From the NCBI GenBank assembly GCA_037367405.1, contig JAZKJV010000297.1, positions 1,736,001-1,800,000 on the forward strand: DNA of 64,000 bases. Direction: 5' to 3'. Position numbers and translations under genes: made by a program. This document shows, piece by piece, positions 43,857 through 56,453 of the stretch. Below the pieces are notes generated by a model. The model was not told the origin of the DNA and did not search any database. It was given only the letters and a program-made list of their open reading frames with translations. The DNA comes from Ottelia alismoides (lineage: Eukaryota > Streptophyta > Magnoliopsida > Alismatales > Hydrocharitaceae). Position 1 is the stretch's first letter. The number at the start of each line of letters is the position of its first letter.

Positions 43857-44946
43857 CAAGACCAAACATTAGGAACCCCTTAGAAAACCTATCTATCACC
43901 CTTGCTTGGCCCTGTTCGCGTCGGATCCACTCTTTCTTGGATAGAGAGGAGACAACCCCATGATTTTAGGTGATAGATGGACCCATTTGGTAGAGCGAAG
44001 ACCTCCTCGATTGTTCTACGATGCGATCAGAGAACTACCTCGTCATTGCAGCTTCTAACAACTGTTCAACTCATCGCACGTTGGAAACTTGAGCAACGAA
44101 CATAGCTCCATCGCAAACTCCTCCACATGTGAACCACAAACACCAACCCAACTGTAGATTCCTTTTCTCCTTTTTCCTTCTCTTCTTCTTATGCTTCTTT
44201 TTATCCTATACGATTCTCCCAAATCGAATTTCATCTTCTCTAATCCATCAGTCTCCCGATCTCCCCCTCCTTCCGTCAAACCTATCACTTGAGCACTTTT
44301 GATACTTACAAAGGGTCAACCTTTGTTTAGATCCTCCATCTTCGTCGTTTGAATAGGATCACCACGTTCCTGTTCATCTGCGCATTCTCTCCCTCTGTGG
44401 AACTTCATTACAAATCGATACCTCCGGGCTCGAGTCTCATATCATTGTAGGTCCTTATCCTCAAGAGTTCGAGGACATCAATGGAGTAGAGACTAGTCCT
44501 CCATCAGGCTCCAACCTCCACCCCCTGACATGTGCTCGAGCTTTGTGGTGCATTAGAATAACATGGCCCCTGCTCCATCTCTCTCGTTGGATAGGGATTG
44601 ACCCAAACCTCGAGCCTGAGCTTCCTTTCCAGGTCCTTGGAGGTTTGTGTCATATTAGAACAATCAGTGCCACTTCTTTTTTTCGAGCAGAAGCCACATC
44701 GAAGATCATTGACTACAATTGCTAGGAAGAGAACAACCGCTACCAGATATTTCCATCGCATGCTATCCATGGATGATCATTTTCGAAGTAGATGAAATCT
44801 CTCGAGCATCGCATCAGGGGACTAGAGGTTCTAAAGAGATTCTACTAACTGCAAAGATCCAACACCACTGCCCCTTTCCCTCCAACCTCACCTATTGTCG
44901 CAGCTCAGAGTACGGGCACATCATCTCCACATCCTTCGGGCGTGTT
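43857..44946 (+). repeat. LTR E piece 3 (C-rich part)
   Basis: The C-rich, gene-like middle of an Athila LTR, with CTTTTTCCTTCTCTTCTTC near 44173 and small frames on both strands. It is followed by copia-2 at 44947 and resumes at 55379. Assignment to E rests on unfolding the nest: once A, C and copia-2 are removed, the order AT-rich, C-rich, AT-rich of one LTR is restored. Confidence 0.6.
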
Positions 44947-46226
44947 TGTTGGACATGTGAGCCCACGACGAGCTATTATGCAATAAATGTTATTGCGAAT
45001 ATCATTCCCTGATCTGAAATGAAGAATAAATAATTTGCATAATAGGTCCCTCTGTACAATTAGGGTTATGTACCATGGCTATCTTAATGATCATACAGCT
45101 ATTGATTCAATTATTGAATCATAGAGGCTGGTGCTTGGATGAATATCTAAAGAGTTAGATTGAGGACTCATCAAGTACCGTCAAATGATTGTTAAGATGT
45201 GATCTCCATCCTGAGTAGGAGATGGCAATCCTTTCTCACATAGGTTGATATATGACCGACCTCTTGATGCAGGTCCTCTGCATAGGAATAGAGATTCAGA
45301 GGTGTCAGATTAGTTAGGTCAATGGGTTGACTTAACGAGATCAAGATAACCTAAGTCCTATGTTGAATGCTGTCACAACATAGGCACGCATCCTCTAACC
45401 GGAGATAGATGTATTGGTATATGTCTGAGTATGTACATTTGGAAGACCAATAGGTTGATGACCTAACCAAGGTCTATACACCGACGCGCTTGTGTGCATA
45501 TAAGGGCATATGAGTAATACGATCTCTCAAAGGGATCATACAGGTTCACTACTGAACCGGAAGACATGAGCTCACTCATGAGATATTGGGAAGAATCAAA
45601 TTCCGTGCACGGTCGTCTTGCTTTGGACGCTTGACTGAATTTTTAGGTTTGATATATACTTTTGGAAAGTATATGATCAAGACCTAGGTATGATATATGC
45701 TTTTGGAAAGGATATGATCGATACCAAATCCCAACGATCAAATGAGAAACTTAGTGATCAAACCCTGAAGAAGACAGTGTAAAATTGATCTTGATCTTCG
45801 GGTTAATCATGGGTCTTCCAGTATGCAGGTTGTACAGGTATTGGGAATGCCTGAGGGTGATGTGATCATAAACGATTGTATATCCATGACGCTTCCATTC
45901 CGAGGGAGTGATGAAACAGGTCTGGATTTTAGTGACTCCTTTCAGTAGAGAAGCAATCTGATCTTAGTCCAAGTGTTGGACATTGGTCTGAATGAGATTC
46001 AGATGCAATGAGAAGATTAGATTTGCGGTCTTGATTTAATCAAGCATCTGTGGGAGGTCCGTAAGATCTGGATTTGAGATGAGATCTCAACATCCAAGTC
46101 ACTATACGTGGAATAATACAATCACCCTGTCCTTATCTCCAAGTATCTGCGGAGAAAGCACATTATTCTTGAAAGGGTTCAAGAATAATTCATTTGAAGA
46201 AATGCATATCCAAGCAAGAAGGACTT

Positions 46227-46560
46227 GATGATTAAATGATATTTAATTATCAAGCATAATATGAATATGATTCATATTGTGAGAATTATTATCCAAGATA
46301 ATTAAATGGGATTTAACTATCAAGGATTAGAGAATGTGGATAATACTATCCATAATATTTGTGTATTATAAATATGATTTATAATATACATATATTAAAG
46401 AGAGAGAATTTATGTAAATAACATTTGTTAATTAATAATGTGGATTGGATTCACATTAAGTAATTAATTGGAAATGTAATTTACAAATTAGTTTGGGTTG
46501 TGAATGTGATTCACATATCTTCGATGGCATGATTGAAATATTCACAAATTAATTTGGAAT
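46227..46560 (+). repeat. U3 hairpin run in copia-2 5' LTR
   Basis: The series has the same style as in copia-1 with altered arms: GATGATTAAAT / ATTTAATTATC (46227-46251), AATATGAAT / ATTCATATT, GATAATTAAAT / ATTTAACTATC, TATTATAAAT / ATTTATAATA, and TTGTGAAT / ATTCACA. The centres are ATG, GGG, GAT and similar. The 3' LTR carries the series at about 54148-54481. Confidence 0.8.
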
Positions 46561-46881
46561 TGATTTGGAGGATATTATTGCAATAATAGTTAATGCAATT
46601 TATTAAGAAATAATAACATAAAATAAAAGGAGACAAAATAACCTCCTAAAATTTAGGGTGCTTTGTTGCCTCCCTTTTTTGTTATCACATTATCTCTTGA
46701 TAAATTTATTTATGTTAAATTAAATTGTGTTGATAATGTTGTAACATATATTTAATTTAAATATAAATAAATGTTGTTGGTTTTAACCAACAACAATCAT
46801 AGCCATTGATTTTATATGGACCAAACCTGGCCGTTGGATCCATGTGTACCATGGATTGAGATCCATTGGATGCTAAACTAA

Positions 46882-46889
46882 TATAAAAG
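46882..46889 (+). promoter_or_regulatory. TATA box of copia-2 5' LTR
   Basis: TATAAAAG in AACTAATATAAAAGGAGGG. It is homologous to 31268-31275 of copia-1, with a CT-rich tract beginning about 60 bp downstream. Confidence 0.78.
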
Positions 46890-47464
46890 GAGGGCTAGGG
46901 TAGCCTTCCAAAGTACATCATTAAGAGTTGTACAAGGTTACAACTCTCTCTCTCTCTTTCTCTCTCATATTCTCGTCCTCTCTCTTTCTCTCCTCCAAAG
47001 GATGGACGTCCATCTTGTGTTGAGAAAGGAGAGATTCTTGGCATCGCCTTCGACGACTCGAGGATCTCCTTCTTCTTCGGGGCTACTTGCTCTAAAGGAA
47101 GACGGCGGATTTCGTGTGACGAAATTAGGAGATCCATTGCTTGGATCTTCATCGAGGATTGCGGGGAGGAACGCGACTCATCATCGTGCCCGCAAGTGCG
47201 TTCTTCGTGGATCGGACTTGAGACAGGAGGATCTCTACTTTGGGATCTCACGATCGCAACCATGCTTCAAGAGGTATTCCTTATACTTTGTGGTTAGATG
47301 AAACGATCCAAGAAGTGTTCTCATGATCATGTGATTTCATCTTTAGTTTTAAAAATTTTAATTTCCGCTGCATCTAGCGACTAGTGCGACTAGTCGCCCC
47401 GACCGCATACGATGCGATCAACACGCTTCCGTGATGCGCTTGAAGATACTCAATATCCTTCAAG

Positions 47465-47477
47465 TGGTATCAGAGCT
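47465..47477 (+). other. Primer binding site of copia-2, tRNA-Met type
   Basis: TGGTATCAGAGCT starts two bases after the LTR end CCTTCA. This is the standard plant copia site complementary to initiator tRNA-Met. Confidence 0.92.
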
Positions 47478-49319
47478 AGGTTGAATAAGGTTTTGGATAT
47501 GATCCATAGACATTAGACGATTTGGTTCTTGAAAGGGTTGCGAAATTTTTACTGCATTTCAATTTTGGCACCTCTGTCTAATTGAATTTTTCTGTACTGT
47601 TTAAAATATTTAAACACTAAATTTTCAATTGGATTTTGTTCCCCATTAAACAAGGAAATCGTAGGACTTGAGTTTACTAAATTTGGACTTCATTTGCTCA
47701 AGATATGGTCTTTTGAATATGCCTATATTCCTTGTTGCGGGAACTGCGGATTTAAACGTGATTAATGAGATAATTATGGTCTTAATCCGCCTCGAAATGC
47801 GTGAATTATCACTTGAGTTCTTTAATAAATCAAATAGGCAATCTTTGGAAACTGATTTTGCATTTTTTGGATTTAAATTAATCAAGATAAGTTAATTTTA
47901 GTGATTGGGGGTCACTGCTGGAAATTGACATGTTGGAACATGAACCTTGTGATAAGTCATTCAATTATCATAATGAAAATTAATTGTTAATTTTCTGGAA
48001 TAATTAGTGATAAATATTTGTGAAATATTTAAAGAGATAATTATTTCATTGAATGACATTTGCCTAAACCACAATGATGAGATATTAGATCTTGATCATT
48101 GGTTCATCAACAAACATTGCTTTCATGAAAAACCATAGTTTATCCTACAATTGTTGTAGGACAACATTTACATGAAAAAGCCTCTTGCTTGACTAGGATT
48201 AGGGATTTGTCTAGCAAATCTCGTTATAATATAATCAAAAATGTTTTGATATATATTATATGGTATAATTTCGGTTGAAAAACCGATGAGCATCTCAAAA
48301 TACGTGATGATCTATCTGGTATTATCCTTTCCCGAGGCGGATGTGGTGCCTAGTCGGAGAGCATTGAGGTCGCGGGTTGCAACGTATGTGGTCCGTCCCA
48401 CTCTCGTCGGTACTGGCCATGACAGCGGGTAGGGACTGTATAATACCGGAGAAAGTCAATGTGTATTTTTCTAATTATTAAAATTCGAATAATACGTATT
48501 TTGAGATAATACCTACTATTCAAGTAAAAGACATGTTTGTTGATTGATGATTGGATTGATGATTAATTTAATGTGATTAAATTAATTATATCCAATAAAC
48601 ACTCTATTATGAATAGATGTGTATTTCCCTTGGAAGAATTAATTATGTGAATATGATTCACGATAATTAATTACAATTTGAATATGAGGTGGAGGATCAC
48701 ATAAGTGACATCCATGGTCTCCCATCAAGGCAAAGGATTCCGTCGCCATTTGTTGCATATAGGAGACGCCTGTCCGAAGTGACAGATCCTATATATGATT
48801 TAATTGGATCGGGTTCTTTGCTTCTCGAAAGAGTAAGGCCGTATACGTAGTGACCCCAATATCGGGTCCACATATTATTGGGGCGATATTGGATTGCATA
48901 TAGCGAGTATTAAGTCTGTTGACGGTTGGTTCAATTAATGACGGGTCAACATTGCCTTAGGGGTGGTGGGCTCGGGTGTTAAAGATCGAATTGGGAGATG
49001 CAAGTTGGACTTGCAAGGCGGAATGTGTTTCCGCTTCTTTTTATCCGAGTTGTAGGTTCTCATATTATTGGGATGCAACGAAGATAGGAAAGGAGATCCC
49101 AAATCTTGCTAGAGATATAATGGTAAGAATATCTCTTACATTGAAAGTGATTAAGGGAATGAACTTTCAGTGTTGACAAGGCAAGACAACTTTGATATAA
49201 AAATTCCTAAATCAAAGTAAAACATGTATATATAATATATATACCCTTATGCAAATTTCTTATTTCAGATAATCCTTCATTAAACCCCCTCATTGTTATA
49301 CTCAATAATAACCAGTAAA
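47478..49319 (+). other. Long conserved leader of copia-2
   Basis: About 1.84 kb without genes. The GC islands at 48320-48440 and 48700-49180 match those of copia-1 nearly base for base, while the AT-rich text between them carries more indels. The frame at 48976-49176 falls within the second island, but its reading is not kept in copia-1. Confidence 0.75.
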
Positions 49320-49720
49320 ATATCATGGATTGGACTCATGATCCAGATATTGTACTTGCAATTGGACACATAATGTATGTGGTTGCAATGTGCAAGTTTC
49401 CTCAACATAATGAGGAATTACAATTAAATAAGACAATAAGACATCACCTTAGGGTTCGTATGTCTCGATAGTCTTGATCTTTCATCGAGTGTACTTTGGA
49501 AGTGACATGTCAATGGTGATCGTAATTGTCGAATAATCCTTATAAAATAAAAGAAGATATTTTGGCATACATTTGTGCTCTAGACATTTAATCATGAATG
49601 ACATGGTTCTCTGCATTGTGCAGAATGGTAGCTCGAAAGAGATGATGTTTCAAAGTGTTTGAATACCTACCTGAACCTAAGTCTATAAGAGTTAAGATGT
49701 ATGTAGATATGATGAGTGTC
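49320..49720 (+). pseudogene. Copia-2 gag relic
   Basis: The text around 49325-49400 is nearly identical to the gag start of copia-1 (the DW-THDPDIVLAI block), with the same loss of frame soon after. Shared decay in two independent insertions means it was inherited from a common, already defective source. Confidence 0.6.
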
Positions 49721-50539
49721 ATCATTCTACTATCTATACTCTAGTCGTTCATAAAGCTTCATAATATTCATATTGTATGAATTTACTGAAGCATGTATAA
49801 ATGTTGAAGTGCTCTTGTATTGAAATTCTTTGAATTCAACATAAGAGATTCTTTGTCTTGAACAATGGTTGTTTATAGACGAAGAGAGCACAGTGGAAGA
49901 ATGGGTTGGACCCATGTGAGAAGGAAAGTCAAAGAGTTGATTCTACTTCTGTGACTTCCATATGACATCCAAAGAGTTGGATGAATGCCAATATTGCAAT
50001 AAGTTGATGTCCCTATAGTATGACTATCAAATCTATCTAAAATCCTTAGTGAAGGACTCAGATAGAGCATCAGAATAATCTACATATAATCGTTGACTCT
50101 GACTTTCTTATTTCATAAGATAAAGTCTGACAATTGTATCCCAATCTTTTAATGACATTTGCAATTGGTTGCAGATATATATTAGAAGATTAGAAATTTG
50201 ATCTTAAGGTTTAATAGTCATATACATGGATATTGATGTAATTGTTACAACAATCTCTGTTGGATAGATGGACTTCATATTCTCAATGGGAGAGCCCTTA
50301 GTCTTAGAGAATGTCTCTATGACCTAGATATTAGAATACCCTCATTGTTTGTTTCTAAACGTTGGAAATAAACATGAATTCTGAGATAGAACTATCATAA
50401 AGAGTTATGATGGATATATTTCAGATAGTAATCTAACATCTAGTGGACTCCACAAAATTAGAAAAATTAATGAATGGTTCATAAAGATTTCTAATACTGA
50501 AAATTAAACCTTGATAGATCAATAGGAGGATGAAGATCA

Positions 50540-51330
50540 TTTGACAATGATATGGCATCAAGTTTTGGACATATGTCTGCTGATGAGATCAATAGACCAG
50601 TAAGATATGAAACTTTAGAATGTCTAAAATTTCAAATCTTACATACTTGTGAATATTGTATTCAAAATATCCAATACACCCTTCTCTTAGGAAAGGTGCA
50701 AGATGTCAAGGTATTCAGGATTTCATACATATTGATGTAGGTGGATCATCTATATCATAGTGAACATTATGGATATGTGATATCCATTGATGATTATGTA
50801 TGATATGAGATTTCTTCTCTTCACCCGAGAAACCTTTGAAATGTTCAAAGATTTCACAATTTTGGTTTAGAACCAAAGTTTGAAGGAAGATTAAATGAAT
50901 TTGATCTAACCAAGGTAGCAAGTACCTATTAGATAAAATTCAAAGAATACCTTATGAAGATATGAATATCATTTCTATCTCAATCCTCCCAACACACCTA
51001 AACTCAGTGGAGTTGTAGGGAGATACAATTGGATCATGTGTGACATGATTTGATCAATGATGAATTTTAGCATAATTATCCTCTTAGTTTCCTGGTATAT
51101 ATATGTGTAGTAGAGACTACAATATATCCTTAATAAGGTTCCATGCATGTAAGCTGGAATCTAGCACTTGAGAGTGCTGCTTCATTAGGAAAATAAAGGA
51201 TGATATTGGATACCTACTTTATGACCTTGAGATTCTTAAAAGATCTCATCTCTGAGAATGTGATTCTTAGAGGATTGAGACTCTTGAGAATCAAGATGAA
51301 AATGAAGTCAAGGAACTCATTTAATCTTGA
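50540..51330 (+). pseudogene. Copia-2 integrase relic
   Basis: The frame from 50552 gives GHMSADEIN then ETLECLKFQILHTCEYCIQ, the pre-integrase zinc-finger block. A deletion after CIQ relative to copia-1 then destroys the frame. The DDY block near 50785 and the in-frame TGA just after it are shared with copia-1 (35060-35095). The end of the core is near 51110-51180. Confidence 0.82.
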
Positions 51331-51479
51331 GAAGATAATAAGGCTCCTGAAATCGGAAACTAAAAGGATAATTAAAGATGAAGCACTAATACCTCTTCAA
51401 ATAAGTTTGAGGATGGTCTGACAATGATCGGACTTCATGTGATGAAGCTCATGAGGATCATGACATGGAAAGATGGATA

Positions 51480-52390
51480 TTAGCAATAAAGTCTAAAGTA
51501 GACTTCATATACAAATGTTGTATATGGACCCTAGAGGATCCACCTATAAGGGATAGACCCATTAAGGTGTAAATGGATCTTCAAGAGAAAGGAAACCTGA
51601 TGAGAAGGTAGAGACCTTCAAAGCTTGGTTCGTAGCCATGAGCTACACACCGTAAGAGAAGACATTGCTTGCAATGAGACTTGCTCTTCGGAAACCATGC
51701 TTGAAATCATCAGAATATTGCTAACTCTAGCTACAAAACTTGATTGTTGCATCTTTAAGATGTAAGTCAAGATTGCATTCCTCTAAGAATACCTCTCTGA
51801 GGATATTCACATGAAGTAGCCCCGTGGCTTCATGGTTGGGGAAAGTAAGGTGTGAAAGCTAAAGAAATCCATCTGTGGACTCAAATAAGCTTCTTGTAGT
51901 TGGAACATAAGATTTGATGAAATTATAAATGTTATGATTTCAAATGGAATCTTGATGTACCATATGAAGCTTAGTGGGAGTGCCATTGTGTTCATCATGC
52001 TAAATGTAGATAATATCCTGAATCATTTGGAATGATATAAGGATGATAATAAGTGTTTTATAGACTGGTTATTCCATACCTTGAGATATGATCTCAAAGA
52101 TGCCTCTTGGATCTTAGTTCTGAAGTTGTTCAGAAGCAAAGAAAAGAGGGTGTTGCGACTGTCACATTTGTAGTACACCTTGGACATATTCCATTCTTGC
52201 AAATTCCAAGAAAGGCTTCCTTCCATTGAGATTTGGTACTGACCTAACTAAAGGGATAGCACCTCAAAGAGTTGAGGAAGTGAATGCTAGAACTACTTGC
52301 ACTTGTGCATCAGTTATGGAAAGCTAAGTGTATGCTAGATGTGTACAAAAGCCAGATATCTGCCATGCAGTGGGAGTAGCATAGTGTTGC
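51480..52390 (+). pseudogene. Copia-2 reverse transcriptase relic
   Basis: It aligns with 35790-36690 of copia-1: the EKVETFKAWFVAMSY block near 51605, RT middle blocks near 51860-51990 (RFDEIINVMI), the catalytic box region near 52000-52020 (LNVDNIL, second Asp lost) and the RT tail near 52200-52380. The D to N change in the catalytic box is specific to this copy. Stops are frequent. Confidence 0.8.
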
Positions 52391-52858
52391 TAATCCTACT
52401 ATGGAGAGAAAGAACACTTGATTGCAGAAATAACAATATCTTCAAAGATGACAAGATTTTTTGAGATAGTGATCTCTAAGTCTTATCTTCAAGAGCTTAA
52501 GACTTTATAGATAGAGATCTAAAAGTCTTAACTGCGAATACCTTAGGAGATAAAGATCTCCAGGAATAAGGGTATTCTGATAAGGATTATGGAAATACTG
52601 GTTATAATAGTTATTGAGCAATAGTGTCAAGGACACTATAACTGCTTTGACTAGATTGAGTATTGGTTTCATCATATGCAACATTCGCATTGGATGCGAG
52701 CACTGTTATTGGCGATATGCAAGTGCCGTAAACGGACTTGGCATAGTCTCGTGGGAACAGAGTGACTGATCAGCTTACCTAGCTATTTTCTAAATAGCCT
52801 ATGATTGTCACATGAGTGTGGGTTTAAATGATTAGCCCATTAATGGCTCTTTGGGCTA
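52391..52858 (+). other. Copia-2 RNase H position and 3' tail
   Basis: No recognisable RNase H motif remains. 52730-52858 is close to the copia-1 tail at 37018-37146, ending in GGCTCTTTGGGCTA before the PPT. Confidence 0.5.
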
Positions 52859-52866
52859 GTGGGAGA
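52859..52866 (+). other. Polypurine tract of copia-2
   Basis: GTGGGAGA then T, followed by the LTR start TGTTGGACATG at 52868; identical to that of copia-1. Confidence 0.8.
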
Positions 52867-52867
52867 T

Positions 52868-55373
52868 TGTTGGACATGTGAGTCCACGGTGAGCCATTAT
52901 GCAATAAATGTTATTGCGAATATCATTCCCTGATATGAAATGAAGAATAAATAATTTGCATAATAGGTCCCTCTGTACAATTAGGGTTATGTACCATGGC
53001 TATCTTAATGATCATACAGCTGTTGATTCAATTATTGAATCATAGAGGCTGGTGCTTGGATGAATATCTAAAGAGTTAGATTGAGGACTCATCAAGTACC
53101 GTCAAATGATTGTTAAGATGTGATCTCTAGCCTGAGTAGGAGATGGCAATCCTTTCTCACATAGGCTGATATATGACCGACCTCTTGATGCAGGTCCTCT
53201 GCATAGGAATAGAGATTCAGAGGTGTCAGATTAGTTAGGTCAATGGGTTGACTTAACGAGATCGAGATAACCTAAGTCCTATGTTGAATGCTGTCACAAC
53301 ATAGGCACGCATCCTCTGACCGGAGACAGATGTATTGCTATATGTCTGAGTATGTACATTTGGCAGACCAATAGGTTGATGACCTAACCAAGGTCTATAC
53401 ACCGGTGCGCTTGTGTGCATATAAGGGCATATGAGTAATACGATCTCTCAAAGGGATCATACAGGTTCACTACTGAACCAGAAGACATGAGCTCACTCAT
53501 GAGATATTGGGAAGAATCAAATTCCGTGCACGGTCGTCTTGCTTTGGACGCTTGACTGGATTTGTAGGTTTGATATATACTTTTGGAAAGTATATGATCA
53601 AGACCTAGGTATGATATATGCTTTTGGAAAGTATATGATCGATACCAAATCCCAACGATCAAATGAGAAACTTAGTGATCAAACCCTGAAGAAGACATTG
53701 TAAAATTGATCTTGATCTTCGGGTTAATCATGGGTCTTCCAGTATGCAGGATGTACAGGTATTGGGAATACCTGAGGGTGATGTGATTATAAACGATTGT
53801 ATATCCATGACGCTTCCATTCCGAGGGAGTGATGAAACAGGTCTGGATTTTAGTGACTCCTTTCAGTAGAGAAGCAATCTGATCTTAGTCCAAGTGTTGG
53901 ACATTGGTCTGAATGAGATTCAGATGCAATGAGAAGATTAGATTTGCGGTCTTGATTTAATCAAGCATCTGTGGGAGGTCCGTAAGATCTGGATTTGAGA
54001 TGAGATCTCAACATCCAAGTCACTATACGTGGAATAATACAATCGCCATGTCCTTATCTCCAAGTATTTGCGGAGAAAGCACATTATTCTTGAAAGGGTT
54101 CAAGAATAATTCATTTGATGAAATGCATATCCAAGCAAGAAGGACTTGATGATTAAATGAGATTTAATTATCGAGCATAATATGAATATGATTCATATTG
54201 TGAGAATTATTATCCAAGATAATTAAATGGGATTTAACTATCAAGGATTAGAGAATGTGGATAATACTATCCATAATATTTGTGTATTATAAATATGATT
54301 TATAATATACATATATTAAAGAGAGAGAATTTATGTAAATAACATTTGTTAATTAATAATGTGGATTGGATTCACATTAAGTAATTAATTGGAAATGTAA
54401 TTTACAAATTAGTTTGTGTTGTGAATGTGATTCACATATCTTCGATGGCATGATTGAAATATTCACAAATTAATTTGGAATTAATTTGGAGGATATTATT
54501 GCAATAATAGTTATTGAAATTTATTAAGAAATAATAAGATTAAATAAAAGGAGACAAAATAACCTCCTAAAATTTAGGGTGGTTTGTTGCCTCCCTTTTT
54601 TGTTATCACATTATCTCTTGATAAATTTATTTATGTTAAATTAAATTGTGTTGATAATGTTGCAACATATATTTAATTTAAATATAAATAAATGTTGTTG
54701 GTTTTAACCAACAACAATCATAGCCATTGATTTTACATGGACCAAACCTGGCCGTTGGATCCATGTGTACCATGGATTGAGATCCATTAGATCCTAAACT
54801 AATATAAAAGGAGGGCTAGGGTAGACTTCCAAAGTACATCATTAAGAGTTGTACAAGGTTACAACTCTCTCTCTCTTTCTCTCTCATATTCTCGTCGTCT
54901 CTCTTTCTCTCCTCCAAAGGATGGTCGTCCATCTTGTGTTGAGAAAGGAGAGATTCTTGGCTTCGCCTTCGACGACTCGAGGATCTCCTTCTTCTTCGGG
55001 GCTACTTGATCTAAAGAAAGACGACGGATTTCGTGTGACGAAATCAGGGGATCCATTGCTTGGATCTTCATCGAGGATTGCGGGGAGGAACGCGGACTCA
55101 TCATCGTGCCCGCAAGTGCGTTCTTCGTGGATCGGACTTGAGACAGGAGGATCTCTACTTTGGGATATCACGATCGCAACCACGCTTCAAGAGGTATTCC
55201 TTATACTTTGTGGTTAGATGAAACGATCCGAGAAGTGTTCTCATGATCACGTGGTTTCATCTTTAGTTTTAAAAATTTTAATTTCCGCTGCATCTAGCGA
55301 CTAGTCGCCCCGATCGCATACGATGCGATCAACACGCTTCCGTGATGCGCTTGAGGATACTTAATATCCTTCA
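52868..55373 (+). repeat. 3' LTR of copia-2
   Basis: TGTTGGACATG to ATATCCTTCA, followed by the TSD GTGTT. It contains the hairpin run (about 54148-54481) and TATAAAAG at 54803-54810. The frames at 54849-55217 are LTR text. Confidence 0.93.
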
Positions 55374-55378
55374 GTGTT

Positions 55379-56453
55379 TCACTAGGAGATCAAAGCATTG
55401 CCTTGGCCGATAGCAATTGACGATGGAGGAGGGAACTCTCCTACAAGTACCATTGGATTGGAGGCTTTGAGCTTGATCCTACTATCAACATCAACCATCA
55501 ATGCCTCAGCTCGAGCATCCAGCTTCAGCACCACCACACCTGAGGTGAACCACACTTACAAGTCACACGGAGGAGCGTACCCAAGGCTCATCCTCTGCAA
55601 TAATGGGCTTTTACAGCCCCTGCTCAATGAATGAGAGCCGTTGGATGCAGATCCGACGATGCTCAGAGGGGGCTGGGGATAGTCGGTGCGGATGTCGAGG
55701 TTGGGGACGTGCATCTCGAGGCCGGGGAGAGACGTCGGATGCGGATCGGACAACTCGATCCAAATTTCTCCTCACGTAGAGGTGGAACTTTTGCACACCA
55801 CCCCTGTTGCTTCCTTGAATAAAACCTCAGTCCATGCCCCTTAGAGGTTTTACATAAATTCCCCTAGTTGGAATAGGTAATTGTTCTGAAGTCCCTACAT
55901 GCATTAGTTTGGATTATTTATTTATGTAAACTACATTTAGACCCATATATTTGATTAGTATTTGCAATTATGATTTATCATTATTTTAAATTCTAAAAAT
56001 TACATGTATTGAATGACGAGTTCTCTCAATGATTTCTCTAAAATGTGGTTACTTAATGATAATTTTTTGAGCTTGCGTGGAGTTATTTCAATTTAAGTGG
56101 TGAAATTTAGCATATTTAGACCATTTTGTGTTGTTAATTTCTTAGAGATGAATTCCTTACTATGAAAATTCACAAAAAAATCAACAAAATGTAGACTTTA
56201 TTGATATCTGTAAAGTGAGCAAAAAGTATTTTCATTTGCATCATTTTCTTTAAATAAATCATTTGATGATATATGTAATTGGATTTTAGTTAGACCAACA
56301 CTTAATATTTTTAAGATTTTAAAGTTGTCATGGATTCCTCTCTATACAAGAGCTATTTAGTGTAATTTATTTCCGGAAAATACTTTTGTGTGTTAAAATC
56401 ACCATTCTTTCTTTTAACAATTCATTAAAAATGTATTTATGTTCAAAAAGTAC
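55379..56453 (+). repeat. LTR E piece 4
   Basis: Begins directly after the copia-2 TSD. C-rich text (55380-55830) gives way to GCA/CCCC-type text and then AT-rich text (55900-56450), the order expected in the second half of an Athila LTR. It is cut at 56454 by solo LTR D. The frames near 55398-55822 are not conserved in other LTRs. Confidence 0.6.

Larger units (their letters stand above)
44947..47462 (+). repeat. 5' LTR of copia-2
   Basis: TGTTGGACATG to ATATCCTTCA. It is homologous to the copia-1 LTR but about 135 bp shorter, mainly between the hairpin array and the TATA box. The U3 hairpins lie at about 46227-46560 and the TATA box (TATAAAAG) at 46882-46889, followed by a CT-rich stretch (46946-46992). 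The frames at 46895-47301 on both strands are LTR text and are not conserved in frame. Confidence 0.93.
44947..55373 (+). mobile_element. Copia-2: second member of the copia-1 family
   Basis: LTRs at 44947-47462 and 52868-55373 (2516 and 2506 bp), flanked by a perfect TSD GTGTT at 44942-44946 and 55374-55378. The LTRs differ at a few dozen positions, more than in copia-1, so this insertion is older. The internal region aligns with copia-1 along its full length, including decayed gag, integrase and RT. Like copia-1 it cannot encode its own enzymes. Confidence 0.93.
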
